From NCBI GenBank assembly GCA_004293365.1, contig RDYN01000100.1, positions 1 through 36,368 on the forward strand: DNA of 36,368 nt, in the 5' to 3' direction. Positions 26,041 to 35,600 of the stretch are shown in pieces (the stretch's first letter is position 1; every line of letters starts with the position of its first letter). The notes below the pieces were generated by a model that saw only the letters and a list, made by a program, of their open reading frames with translations, did no database searches and was not told the origin of the DNA. The position numbers were made by a program, and so were the translations under genes. This DNA comes from Oscillatoriales cyanobacterium. GTDB lineage: Bacteria > Cyanobacteriota > Cyanobacteriia > Cyanobacteriales > Microcoleaceae.

Positions 26041-26089
26041 TGCGGACTTCAGTCCGCTCTTCGGTTGCGGACTGAAGTCCGCACTACAA
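26035..26089. repeat. Perfect 23-bp palindrome overlapping the kinase stop codon
   Basis: Arms 26035-26057 and 26067-26089 pair exactly (TTGTAGTGCGGACTTCAGTC...). The TAG stop of the kinase (26038-26040) is within the left arm. It belongs to the GTAGTGxGGACTxxAGTCC family and may act as terminator and stop-codon donor at once. Confidence 0.85.
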
Positions 26090-26154
26090 GCCTTACTTAT
26101 TGGGGTCAATAGATCGGACATGATATCATTGCCAATCTAAAATTAAAAATATAA

Positions 26155-26877
26155 AATAGTCTCACAAACTCTATACCTGGGAAAAACCATATAAAGCATC
26201 TGCCTTTATTCGATAAAATTCCCAACTTTTCAACTTTTTTAGAAAAGCTCAAAAAACACTTTTTTACCGTACCATTTTTAGTTATTTTCAACACTCTGAC
26301 TGTCTTAATTTTAGGCGGGCTGAGCCTGTACGCCAAACTCAACAACCAGGGAGACGGAGTTGAACGCCTCTTTAGCGATCCTTTTAATTCCTGGTTCCCT
26401 TACGAAGGCCTTCTCACGGGAATTTCCGAAGTCCTGTGGTGCATCCCAGTCGCAATTTGTGCCTTTACCTTCGGAGTTTTGCGCCAAAAAGACCCGCGCA
26501 GTCGATCGGCAATATTCTTCTTTTTTAGCGCTTTACTGCTGGGAGTCTTTTTCCTGGATGACAGGTTTCGGATGACGTTGATTCTTTCTCGGTTGGGAAT
26601 ATCTAAGAAATTAATTTATTTGTGTTATGGTAGTGGCGTTTTCCTTTACGCATTTAATTTTTGGCCATACATCAAAACCACTCCTTACCTGCCCTTAATC
26701 GCCGCATTCCTCTTATTTGCTATCTCGCGGTTTGAGGATATTATAAATACTCGAAGTCTAGGAGTACACGCCATGTTAGAAGATGGCACTAAGTTATTAG
26801 CTCTTCTGAATTTAGCTTTGTACTTTTGGCACGTATGTCATCAAGAAATTTGGCGAAATTTGACAGTTGATAGTTGA
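26155..26877 (+). CDS. Multi-span membrane protein with no canonical start codon
   Basis: I do not recognise the family, but the frame is clearly coding: LTVLILGGLSLYAKLNNQGDG, FSDPFNSWFPYEGLLTGISE, FFFFSALLLGVFFLDDRFRM, then two more hydrophobic helices and SRFEDIINTRSLGVHAMLEDG. The frame is open from 26155 (after TAA 26152-26154) to 26877, yet the first ATG, GTG or TTG in it is the TTG at 26479, in the middle of the conserved-looking part. Translation may start at a rare codon (ATA 26191 before KHLPLF, or CTG 26200), or the start was lost and this is a young pseudogene. The last residues (TVDS) run into TTGACAG heptamers. Confidence 0.65.
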   Translation, partial: NSLTNSIPGKNHIKHLPLFDKIPNFSTFLEKLKKHFFTVPFLVIFNTLTVLILGGLSLYAKLNNQGDGVERLFSDPFNSWFPYEGLLTGISEVLWCIPVAICAFTFGVLRQKDPRSRSAIFFFFSALLLGVFFLDDRFRMTLILSRLGISKKLIYLCYGSGVFLYAFNFWPYIKTTPYLPLIAAFLLFAISRFEDIINTRSLGVHAMLEDGTKLLALLNLALYFWHVCHQEIWRNLTVDS

Positions 26878-26911
26878 TAGTTGACAGTTGACAGTTGACA
26901 GTTGACAGTTG
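26862..26911. repeat. TTGACAG heptamer array
   Basis: Seven-base units, TTGACAG and TTGATAG, repeat about seven times. They begin inside the last codons of the membrane-protein gene and give way to GGGAGTGGGTAGTGGGCATT. This is an STRR-type repeat. Confidence 0.85.
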
Positions 26912-27034
26912 GGAGTGGGTAGTGGGCATTAATCAGTCGTCATTAGTCAGTAGTTAGATGGAAAAATCAAGAAATAAGCAAGATAAGCTATTGACCAATG
27001 CCCCATGCCCAATGCCCCATGCCCCATTCCCCAA

Positions 27035-28030
27035 TTACCCATTCCCAATTACAAACAAACTTTTCAGGTTTTTTTTATTCCTCTGGTTAAAACTGTCAGG
27101 CAATCCCCGAAACCGCTGGAAATTGGGAAATTGAAACCCGCGAACATCAGCCAGTAACTTTGGCGTAGATTTTACCGCCGAAGTTGCAGCATGAAAGGCA
27201 ATTTCTTTCTCTACTGTTAACACATTTCCGTAAAGATTGGCAATTATTTCTTGACCCCCGACAGTCATTTTCAAATGCTGCAATCCTTCTTGAATGTAGG
27301 GATACACAACATTCCAAAAAAACTTGGGATAGCCCGATCGCAAATCTGCCGGATGGCGGTAGCCTAGATTTTTATTACTACCTATTTCTTCAAATTCATA
27401 AAACAGCGCCGGTATTTTTTGCAAGTAGCGGGGGTCGCTGAGTTGACCGAGCAAATCTGCTGCCCGCACTAAGCCGGCATAGTTGCCAGTACAAGAGTGT
27501 TCTTCGTCATTAGGTACGGGAAAGCGAGTCAATTCAATATTTCCCATAATAGCCTCCGCATCGATCAAATCATGACCAACAAAATGTTCTTGCACGAACA
27601 TTTTCCCTCTGTCTACGTGATAGGGAGTTAAGCTAGCATCAGTTGTACCCGATTCTAGATAAATTGTATTGTTATCTATGCCAGTGGCATACAATCTTTG
27701 GCTTTGTCGATCTTGGGGGCAGATTCCTTTGACGTAACCGATATCGTGGCACAGCCAAGAAACGATCGCCTCCAGCCAATTTTCTCGGGAGATGTTTCCT
27801 TCGCTGAGGTATTTACCGCGCAATATTTCTTGCCCTACTAAGGTGACAAGAACTGTATGTTCGACATTGTGATAAAGAGCGTCGCTGCTGGCAATTTTTT
27901 CTAAAGCTAGGCTGACAACCTGTTCGATAAGTCGGGCGCTGTCAGATTTAATGTTCCCGTAAGTGTTTCGGTATTCGGCTTTTAAGCTTTCAGTTAAGGA
28001 ACTGATGATGACTGTGGTGGGGTTCAACAT
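27035..28030 (-). CDS. HD-domain metal-dependent phosphohydrolase
   Basis: The 331-residue protein has an HD-type metal site: H54 and H58 in LYHNVEHTVLV, H95-D96 in SWLCHDIGYV, and a later acidic helix with RAADLLGQLSDPRYL. HD proteins hydrolyse phosphate esters such as cyclic nucleotides or nucleotides; the substrate here is not evident and no second catalytic domain is fused. No membrane segment is seen. The C-terminal VIGNG is encoded by a CCCAATTACCCATTCCC-type repeat, which suggests that the original stop was replaced by repeat sequence. The gene is convergent with the membrane protein gene at 26155-26877. Confidence 0.85.
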   Translation of the reverse strand: MLNPTTVIISSLTESLKAEYRNTYGNIKSDSARLIEQVVSLALEKIASSDALYHNVEHTVLVTLVGQEILRGKYLSEGNISRENWLEAIVSWLCHDIGYVKGICPQDRQSQRLYATGIDNNTIYLESGTTDASLTPYHVDRGKMFVQEHFVGHDLIDAEAIMGNIELTRFPVPNDEEHSCTGNYAGLVRAADLLGQLSDPRYLQKIPALFYEFEEIGSNKNLGYRHPADLRSGYPKFFWNVVYPYIQEGLQHLKMTVGGQEIIANLYGNVLTVEKEIAFHAATSAVKSTPKLLADVRGFQFPNFQRFRGLPDSFNQRNKKNLKSLFVIGNG

Positions 28031-28554
28031 TTGTAGTTACCTTGATGGCGGGTGATTGCGAACTATTGCATATTTGCAATTAGTCTGTCAGAGGAGTATT
28101 TTTTTTTCAAGAAGTCATTTGTGCAGTCAATCTAAAATCTAAAATCTAAAATCGATCGACTGGCTGTTGGTTTTTATTGTCACCGATCGCAATTGGCGAT
28201 CGCAACCAGAAAAGCTCATAATTTTGACAGTTTTTGCACCCCAGCAATTTCCCGCTGATTGGGGATCTACGGCAATACCTCATAAAAACTCATAAAACCT
28301 CAGGAAAGCGAAGAAGCAGCTAATTCGACTCGGAATTGGCCGTGCAACCCCTCAGCTCGGCTTTTGGCTTGAATATTTATCCGCGAGGCTATACAATTTA
28401 TCAAAAGTCTTGCTATCAAGGAAGTGTTGGATTTCTTTGCTACAACCAACCTACAGCAGGCAAGTTCCCAAGCCTGACAGCCATCAGCGATTCCCCAATC
28501 TAAAATCTACAATCTACAATCTAAAATCTACAATCGAAATACCTTAGTAGAAAA
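28031..28554. other. Divergent intergenic region upstream of the TIR-AAA gene
   Basis: No gene is seen. It holds ATCTAAA heptamer runs (28,130-28,155 and 28,497-28,536), a GCGATCGC octamer spanning the 28,200 boundary and AT-rich stretches. The heptamers lie within 20 bp of the start of the next gene, so they sit in its leader. Confidence 0.55.
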
Positions 28555-30594
28555 ATGAATATTAAAGAAGCTTTAGAATTTATAGAAAACTCAGTTCACC
28601 TCAAAACTGGCAAACACCTCAACGATTTGGAAAGGCAGGTTTTTATCGGGACTTGGCAAGGACAAACCTACGAGCAGATTTACCCATTAAACCCGGAATA
28701 TGTCGAAAAAGATGTAGGATACAAGCTGTGGCAGAAGCTGTCAAGTATCTTGGGAGAGAAAGTTACAAAAAAGAACGTGCGAGGAGCCATAGCTCGCTCG
28801 ATCGCGCGGCAGGAAATGCGATCTGCAGAGCATCTACAACAGCCTTCCCAGACTGAGCCGAGAAATGCGAAAAATCAGGGAAAACAAGTTTTTATTAGCT
28901 ATTGCAACCAAGAACCCGATCTGAGTTTGGCACTGGAGCTTGCGGAAGGCATAAATGGGACGGGACACCAAGTATTTGCAGCAAATATTGGGGCGGTTTA
29001 TCCCGATCGCGAATCAGCAAAAAACTGGCTTTCTCAAATTGACTTTCAATTAGAACAGTGTGACTATTTTTTGTTGCTGCTGTCTGGGGAAACGGCAGTT
29101 AGCGAAATAGTCATGGAAGAATTGCGGAAAATCAAAGAATTGCGCTACAGGCGCCTACATTCGGCGCCTGCCGTGTTGCCAATTCGAGTCAATTATCCCC
29201 CCAGCATACGGCTAAACCACGACTTGCGGAACTACATCAACGATACTCAGCAGCGCGAGTGGACATCGCCGGCTGACACGGCACTGCTGCTACAAGAAAT
29301 CAACCAAATGCTGTTAGAAACAGTCGCTGGAGAAAGCACAGTACAGCCAGCAGGTACAGCGCAAACAGATACAGAAGATGACATATCCGCAGGATTTATA
29401 GTTAATTTAAACCTGCTGGCGCCAGAGCATTCTTTCCCTAAAAGTGCGGCCAATACTGTAACCATTTCTCGGACTCTGCCACTTTCAAATCCTCCATCAC
29501 CCGCCGCAGAGCCGCAGATTCCCCAAGGACAAGTCAGGCTGGATTCGGCTTTTTATGTCGATCGCGTTCCCTGGGAAGCTCAGTGTTACAAGGAACTTTT
29601 GCAGCCGGGAACTTTAATTAGAATTAAAGCACCGAGACAAATGGGTAAAACTTCGTTAATGGCGAGGATTCTTTATCAGGCAAAAGAACAAGGCTACCGC
29701 ACTGTTCCTCTGAGTTTTCAACACGCAGATGCTGCGTCATTTACCAATCTCAATGCACTGCTGAGGTGGTTCTGCACCAAGATTACGCGCAAGCTGCGTT
29801 TGCCTCACCAAATTGACGATTATTGGACGGATACTTACGGCAGTAAAGATAATTGTACGGCTTATTTTGAAGATTGTTTGTTGTCGGGAAACAATGCACC
29901 GCTGGTTTTGGGATTGGATGAAGTCGATCGCGTTTTTCAGTATCCTACAATTGCTGATGATTTTTTTGGACTGCTAAGGGCTTGGTATGAAGAAGCGGGC
30001 TATGGCGACAGCGATAGCGAACTGTGGGCAAAACTGCGTTTGGTGGTGGTACATTCAACAGAAGTTTACATTCCGCTGAACGTAAATCAATCGCCTTTTA
30101 ATGTTGGACTGCCAATAGAATTGTCCGAGTTTAGCGCCGAACAAGTGGCGGATTTAGCGAGAAGGCACGGGCTGAATTGGCAAATAAATATAGTGGAAAA
30201 GTTGATGAATATTGTGGGCGATCATCCGTATTTGGTGCGAGTAGCATTATATCACATTGCTCAAGAATTTGCTCTTTTTAATCGAAGATTTTCAGGTTCT
30301 GCAAAAGAACAAAAAGATTTAGAGGAAAGTTTAGATCGACTTTTAGAACTTGCTCCTACTGAAGCGGGAATTTACGGCGATCATTTGCGCCGTCATTTGT
30401 GGAATTTGCAAGAACATCAGGAGTTAGCAGCGGCTTTTAGCAGGGTGGTAGCAGCTACTGAACCTGTAGAGTTAGAATCTGTGCTGGCGTTTAAGTTGCA
30501 CAGTTTGGGGCTGGTGCAGTTGCGGGGAAATGAGGTAACTGTGCGCTTTGAGTTGTACCGTCAGTATTTTGGCGATCGGCTAAAATGTATTTAA
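28555..30594 (+). CDS. HTH (vMAP-type) - TIR - AAA-like ATPase protein
   Basis: The protein has 679 residues. Residues 1-90 (NIKEALEFIENSVHLKTGKHLNDLERQVFIGTWQGQTYEQI) match the helix-turn-helix domain that heads vWA-MoxR-associated proteins in bacterial conflict systems. A TIR domain spans about 110-230 (KQVFISYCNQEPDLSLAL, FLLLLSGETAVSEIVMEEL); the Glu residues in SEIVMEEL lie where NAD-cleaving TIRs keep their catalytic Glu. A proline-rich linker leads to an AAA-like (AAA_35-type) ATPase with Walker A APRQMGKTS (K365) and Walker B LVLGLDEVD (D455-E456). It is probably a regulated effector, with the ATPase as sensor or switch. No membrane segment is seen. A role in phage defence is inference from domain content. 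Confidence 0.85.
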   Translation: MNIKEALEFIENSVHLKTGKHLNDLERQVFIGTWQGQTYEQIYPLNPEYVEKDVGYKLWQKLSSILGEKVTKKNVRGAIARSIARQEMRSAEHLQQPSQTEPRNAKNQGKQVFISYCNQEPDLSLALELAEGINGTGHQVFAANIGAVYPDRESAKNWLSQIDFQLEQCDYFLLLLSGETAVSEIVMEELRKIKELRYRRLHSAPAVLPIRVNYPPSIRLNHDLRNYINDTQQREWTSPADTALLLQEINQMLLETVAGESTVQPAGTAQTDTEDDISAGFIVNLNLLAPEHSFPKSAANTVTISRTLPLSNPPSPAAEPQIPQGQVRLDSAFYVDRVPWEAQCYKELLQPGTLIRIKAPRQMGKTSLMARILYQAKEQGYRTVPLSFQHADAASFTNLNALLRWFCTKITRKLRLPHQIDDYWTDTYGSKDNCTAYFEDCLLSGNNAPLVLGLDEVDRVFQYPTIADDFFGLLRAWYEEAGYGDSDSELWAKLRLVVVHSTEVYIPLNVNQSPFNVGLPIELSEFSAEQVADLARRHGLNWQINIVEKLMNIVGDHPYLVRVALYHIAQEFALFNRRFSGSAKEQKDLEESLDRLLELAPTEAGIYGDHLRRHLWNLQEHQELAAAFSRVVAATEPVELESVLAFKLHSLGLVQLRGNEVTVRFELYRQYFGDRLKCI

Positions 30595-30622
30595 GATTAA
30601 TCTAACTTACAACACTCTTGTT

Positions 30623-30628
30623 GGAGGT
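30623..30628 (+). promoter_or_regulatory. Strong ribosome binding site of the DUF4058 gene
   Basis: GGAGGT, 6 bases before ATG 30635. It supports independent, efficient translation of this gene behind the TIR-AAA gene. Confidence 0.75.
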
Positions 30629-30634
30629 AATAAA

Positions 30635-31411
30635 ATGCCGTCTCCATTTCCAGGGGTAGACCCTTACTTAGAAAATCCTGAATTTTGGCCGGAAGTTCAT
30701 CACCGCTTAATTACGGCGATCGCCGATGCGATCGGGCCTGCGCTGCGCCCGAAATACCGGGCGGCAATTGAAAAGCGGATTTATTTGAGCGAGGCCGAAG
30801 ATAGCGATTTGTTGGCAATTCCTGACGTGACAGTATTCGATCGCCCGTCCACCGCCAGCCCATCTGTTATGACTGCAACGCTGCCCCATTCTGAACCGAT
30901 GACTGTTACCGTACCAATATTGGAAGAAGCTAGGGAAGGCTATTTAGAACTCCGAGAGGTAGGTACAAATCGGGTAATCACAGTCATAGAAATTCTTTCG
31001 CCGAAAAACAAACGCACTGGGAAAGGTCGAGAGGCCTATGAAAATAAGCGACAAGAAGTGTTGAGAAGTGCCTCTCATTTAGTAGAAATTGACTTGCTCA
31101 GGGCCGGGAGACAAATGCCTGTAACTGGCGGGACTAACACGGATTATCGCATTTTAATTAGCAGGGCGAATCGCCGTCCAAAAGCTCAATTGTATGCTTT
31201 TACGGTACGAGAAGAAATTCCACCATTTTTCTTGCCATTGCAGCCGGGAGATACAGAATTTCAGGTAGATTTGCAAGCTTTGTTCAGCGGTGTGTATGAC
31301 AGAGCGGGATTTGATTTGTCGATCGACTATGCTCAGCCACCCGTGCCGCGACTGAAGGAAGATGATGCTGTTTGGGCTAATGCACTTTTACAGGAAAGAG
31401 GAGTTATATGA
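30635..31411 (+). CDS. DUF4058 family protein
   Basis: The 258-residue protein starts MPSPFPGVDPYLENPEFWPEVHHRLI, the hallmark of DUF4058, a family abundant in cyanobacteria. Other family parts are AIEKRIYLSE, PDVTVFDRP, REVGTNRVITVIEILSPKNK and GREAYENKRQEVL. The EILSPKNKRTGKG...Y..KRQE region resembles the core of PD-(D/E)XK-like proteins, and a nuclease-related origin has been suggested for similar domains, but I cannot show activity. A strong ribosome site GGAGGT (30623-30628) precedes ATG 30635. It lies 40 bp after the TIR-AAA gene and may be co-transcribed. Confidence 0.9.
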   Translation: MPSPFPGVDPYLENPEFWPEVHHRLITAIADAIGPALRPKYRAAIEKRIYLSEAEDSDLLAIPDVTVFDRPSTASPSVMTATLPHSEPMTVTVPILEEAREGYLELREVGTNRVITVIEILSPKNKRTGKGREAYENKRQEVLRSASHLVEIDLLRAGRQMPVTGGTNTDYRILISRANRRPKAQLYAFTVREEIPPFFLPLQPGDTEFQVDLQALFSGVYDRAGFDLSIDYAQPPVPRLKEDDAVWANALLQERGVI

Positions 31412-31434
31412 TTTTAGATTTTAGATTTTTGTTC

Positions 31435-31484
31435 GTAGTGTGGACTTTAGTCCGCAAAATGGAGCGGACTAAAGTCCACACTAC
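31435..31484. repeat. Perfect 21-bp palindrome between DUF4058 and RusA-like genes
   Basis: Arms 31435-31455 and 31464-31484 pair exactly (GTAGTGTGGACTTTAGTCCGC). It belongs to the same family as 26035-26089. It probably separates the two transcription units. Confidence 0.85.
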
Positions 31485-31557
31485 AAACCGTTTTTGTTAT
31501 GGCGATCGATCGGATCTGATATAAAATACTATCATTAAGTTAAGAAGAGTAAAATTT

Positions 31558-31965
31558 TTGATTTCCTTTGCATTTACCATCACTGGTACGCCAGTTTCTT
31601 TACAAACAAATAACCGAGCGTTACTTCAAGAGTGGAAAGCTCAAGTGCGCGAAACGGTTGCCGAAGCCTTGCCGATCGGAATGGAAGCTACTAGCGATCC
31701 AGTTCAAGTCATCATCACTCATTATTGCATTACTCAAACATCAGATTTAGATAACATCATTAAACCGATTGTAGATTCCATGAATTCTCTAGTTTACATT
31801 GATGACAGGCAAGTTACCGACCTCACAGTAAAACGGCGCAAACTTAAGGAATTAGTTGATTTTACTGCGATATCTCCTTTGATAGCCGAAGCGTTGGCTG
31901 CGGGGCAAGAATTTATCTATGTTAAAATTGACCTACCAACCGAGCCGATGGAGCTAAATCGATGA
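31558..31965 (+). CDS. RusA-like Holliday junction endonuclease family protein
   Basis: The 135-residue protein has the RusA fold signature: an N-terminal strand ISFAFTITGTPVSLQ, a basic or acidic helix, VQVIITHYC, then SDLDNIIKPIVDSMNSLVYIDDRQV with the conserved Asp residues (DxDN, KxxxD, IDDxQV) that bind metal. RusA cuts four-way DNA junctions and is often carried by prophages. The start is TTG 31558, with AAGAAGAG upstream; no ATG is available. Its stop overlaps the start of the next gene (ATGA, 31962-31965), so the two are translationally coupled. A role as the nuclease of a two-gene module is plausible. Confidence 0.82.
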   Translation: MISFAFTITGTPVSLQTNNRALLQEWKAQVRETVAEALPIGMEATSDPVQVIITHYCITQTSDLDNIIKPIVDSMNSLVYIDDRQVTDLTVKRRKLKELVDFTAISPLIAEALAAGQEFIYVKIDLPTEPMELNR

Positions 31966-32573
31966 TAGCAGCACTAGAAAAATTAGAAGCAACAGAAATT
32001 GTAGAGATTGCCGATAAATATCGCCAGCAAGGTTATCAAGTTTTGGTAAAGCCGAGGGATTATGACTGGCAAAAGTTTATTGCGAATCAGCAAATAGACT
32101 CGATAATTTGCACGGTTAAACAATCGGTCATCGCAGCATTAAAACCCCGTTCTCACGAGTCAAAAACGCAAAAAGATTTAGAGGAGGAGGCTAACGCGAG
32201 TTTGTATGACTATTCTTGTAAAGATGTAGAAGATATTCATTTTTACATGAAAAAAGCATTAGAAATGATCGAAAAAGGTAATTTCGAGCTTGCTACCTGT
32301 TCGATCGGATCTACGGGTGAAGCAGTGATGCGGATGGTAGCCGAACACCACTCGATTAATTTTGAAATTCAAGAACCGCCCATTTTGGCTCAAACATTCC
32401 TGGCTCACGGTTTGATGAATGGGGAGGATTATGAAGTTTTGGTGAGGGCGCTGGAAATTCGCGATCGCGTGATTTTCCAGCGAGAAAAGGTTACTGTTGA
32501 ACTCAGTTTGGCGCGCCGTGCTTTTGAAGCATTGCAGCGTCTTTTAAGTCAATCGGGGCAAGTTGAAGGGTAA
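31962..32573 (+). CDS. AHJR/HEPN-like partner protein of the RusA-like nuclease
   Basis: I do not recognise the 203-residue protein with certainty. Its N-terminus (EIVEIADKYRQQGYQVLVKPRDYDWQKFI) resembles the start of AHJR-like restriction-fold proteins, but the catalytic E-x-K segment is missing. The C-terminal half is helical (EDIHFYMKKALEMIEKGNFELATCSIGSTGEAVMRMVAEH, then GLMNGEDYEVLVRALEIRDRVIF) like the HEPN-like tail of that family, without the RxxxxxH motif of active HEPN RNases. The ATGA overlap with the RusA-like gene argues for a joint complex. It may regulate or target the nuclease. This is inference. Confidence 0.65.
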   Translation: MIAALEKLEATEIVEIADKYRQQGYQVLVKPRDYDWQKFIANQQIDSIICTVKQSVIAALKPRSHESKTQKDLEEEANASLYDYSCKDVEDIHFYMKKALEMIEKGNFELATCSIGSTGEAVMRMVAEHHSINFEIQEPPILAQTFLAHGLMNGEDYEVLVRALEIRDRVIFQREKVTVELSLARRAFEALQRLLSQSGQVEG

Positions 32574-32625
32574 TGAGGCTCTCAAAGGGCGATCGGCTGT
32601 GTATTCTACTCATTGAAAACAGGTT

Positions 32626-35600
32626 ATGTATCAAGAAAAAAGCTCAGCCTACACTTACAAAGTTGGTGGACATTTGCCTCTAGATGTTTCCACTTATGTA
32701 GTACGAAAAGCGGATTCTGAACTTTATCAAGGCTTAACAAATGGCGAGTTTTGTTACGTGCTCAATTCTCGCCAGATGGGTAAAACTAGCTTGCGCGTGC
32801 GAACTATGCACAAGTTGCAAGCAGAAGGTATTGCTTGTGCGGCGATCGATCTAACTAAAATCGGTTCTCAAGATATCAATCCCGATCAGTGGTATGCAGG
32901 GGTAATTAGACGTTTAGTTACCAGTTTTAAGCTCGATTTGAATTTGAGATCCTGGGTGCGCGAGCGGGAATTTTTGCCGCCCGTACAGCGCTTGAGCGAG
33001 TTCGTAGAACAAGTTTTGCTGGAAAATATTCAGGGTAAAATTGTCATTTTTGTTGATGAAATAGACAGCATTTTGAGTTTAAATTTTCGGGCAGATGACT
33101 TTTTTGCATTCATCCGTGCTTGCCATGAATTCGATCGCCTGACTTTTGCTTTGCTGGGGGTTGCGACTCCTTCGGACTTGATTAAAGATAAATACTGTAC
33201 GCCTTTTAATCTCGGCCGCGCTGTCGAATTGTATGGCTTTAAACTGCACGAAGCTCAACCTCTGGTGCAAGGTTTAGCAGGGAAAGTTAGCTATCCTGAG
33301 TCTGTTGTAGAAAATGTGTTGATTTGGACGGGAGGACAGCCGTTTTTAACTCAAAAAATTTGCAACTATATTTGGCAACAAGCCGAAAATTTTCCGGCAA
33401 AAATCCCTCAGGATAAATCTTCGATCGCAGATTGGGTGGAGAATTTAGTACAGACGCAAATTATTGACAATTGGGAAGTTCAAGACGAACCGCCGCATTT
33501 GAAAACAATTCGCGATCGCATTCTCAGAAGCGGACAGCGTACTGAAACTTTGCTTAAGATTTACCAGCAAATTTTAATTGCTTCTGACTCGTGCAGCGAA
33601 GCTAAAATTCCCGCTGATGAAAGCCTCGAACAAATGGAACTGCGATTGTCTGGTTTGGTTGTGAAGCGAGGGGGGATTTTAAGTATTTATAATAAAATCT
33701 ATGCCTCTGTATTTAATCGAAATTGGACGAAAAAAGCTTTGGCTGCTCTGCAACCAGACTTTAAACAATTAGTTGCCCATCAAGAACACAAAGTCCTATC
33801 TATGCTCAACAGTATGGAAGGCAGAGATTTTGAGGATGTGCTCTATGAAATTTTGGGTTCGATTACTATTAAACTAGGGGAATTGATGAGTGTCGATCGC
33901 ATTACAATATTTTTTATAGATAAAGATAAAAATGAACTGTGGTCGATTATTGCCAGAACGACAAACAGCAATTCGACAAAGATTCAAATTCTGGCTAACA
34001 ATCCAACAGCAGGCAGAGTGACAATTTATAAAAAAGCTGTCAGCATTCCCAGCGATTTATCGGAAACTTGGTATTCAGATGTAGTGGAAGAGCAAGATAG
34101 AAAGACTGGTTACAAAATTTACAGCAATTTGACCTCACCTATGTTGAATGAAAAGGGAGATATATTTGCTTTTGTGCAGTTGGTTAACAAGCTAAAAGAA
34201 CAGCACAATCCGGCAGGAATTTTTTCTGAAAAAGTCGAGATAGAAGGGTTTACAGAAGTCGATCGTACTTTAATCGGGAAGTATGCTCCAGCTATTCAGC
34301 GGTTGTTGGAAAGGTGTCAATCTTGTTACAAGTTAACTCAAAGATTGCAAGCTTCAGAAGCTTTGACGGAAGCAACGCGATCGGTCTCTCAAAGCAGTTT
34401 GGATTCGGAAGAAATTATCACTAAAGTGATGGAAGCTGCTAAAAGATTGATGAATGCCGATCGCAGTACGCTTTGGCTTTTAGAACGCGAAACAGGGCAA
34501 CTGTGGACAAAAATCCGCTTTGAAGATGGCTCGGTTCGCGAACTCAGGATCGAAGTCGGACAAGGTTTTGCGGGTCAAGTTGCTGACAGCGGCAAACCTG
34601 TAAATATTCCCTTCGATTTGTACGAACATCCCGAATCAATAACTGCAAAACAAACCGATCAAAAAACCAAATATCGTACTTGCAGTTTGTTGTGTATGCC
34701 TGTTTGCAGTCCTGACGGTGAATTAGTTGCTGTGACTCAATTAATTAACAAAAGAAGACCGGGAGATTTCCCGGAATATGACCCGGAAACGTGGCCGGAA
34801 GCACCGGAATGCTTTCAAGACAGCTTTGATGCTAACAGTCAAAAGTATATGCAAATTTTTAATACTCAAGTCGGGGTGGCGCTGCACAATGCGAGACAAT
34901 TTGCGGCGATGAAACAGCAGGCTGAATATCACCCCCAAAATGTGGTCAGCCAAACTCTGGCTATGCTAAATCAGGTGATGGACGGTCAGGGTTTTGATGA
35001 TATTCTTGATGCTACTTTGCGATCGATTACTTTGAAAATGGGTAAGTCTTTGAATGCCGATCGCACAACAATTTTTCTTTTGGACGAAGAAAAAAATGAG
35101 TTTTGGTCGATTATTGCTGAGGCTGATGTTGAGGGCGATCGATCTTTAGAAATTCGCGTTGCCGCAGATAAAGGAATTGTCGGTCATGTGGCCTGCACCA
35201 AACAAAGCATCAATATTCCGTTTGATTTTTACGACGATCCGCGATCGGAAACGGCAAAGGCATTAGATATCAAAAATGGCTATCGAACTTATACTATGTT
35301 AACACTTCCTTTGTTAAATGACCAGGGGAATTTAGTTGCGGTGATTCAGTTAATTAATAAAATCAAACAAATGGATCGCCCTGGGAGTTGGTCTTTGTCA
35401 GAAAAGATTGATTTGGAAGGGTTTACAAAACAGGATGAAGAGCGATTTGCGGAAGATGCGAACTTGATTCAAATGATTTTAGAAAGTTTCCGTACTTTTC
35501 ATAAAACAGCCAGAGGACAAAGAGTTGCCGCTGCTTTGATGGCGGCTACTCGTTCCGTCAGCCAAAGCAGCTTGGAAATTGATTCGATTCTGCAACGTGT

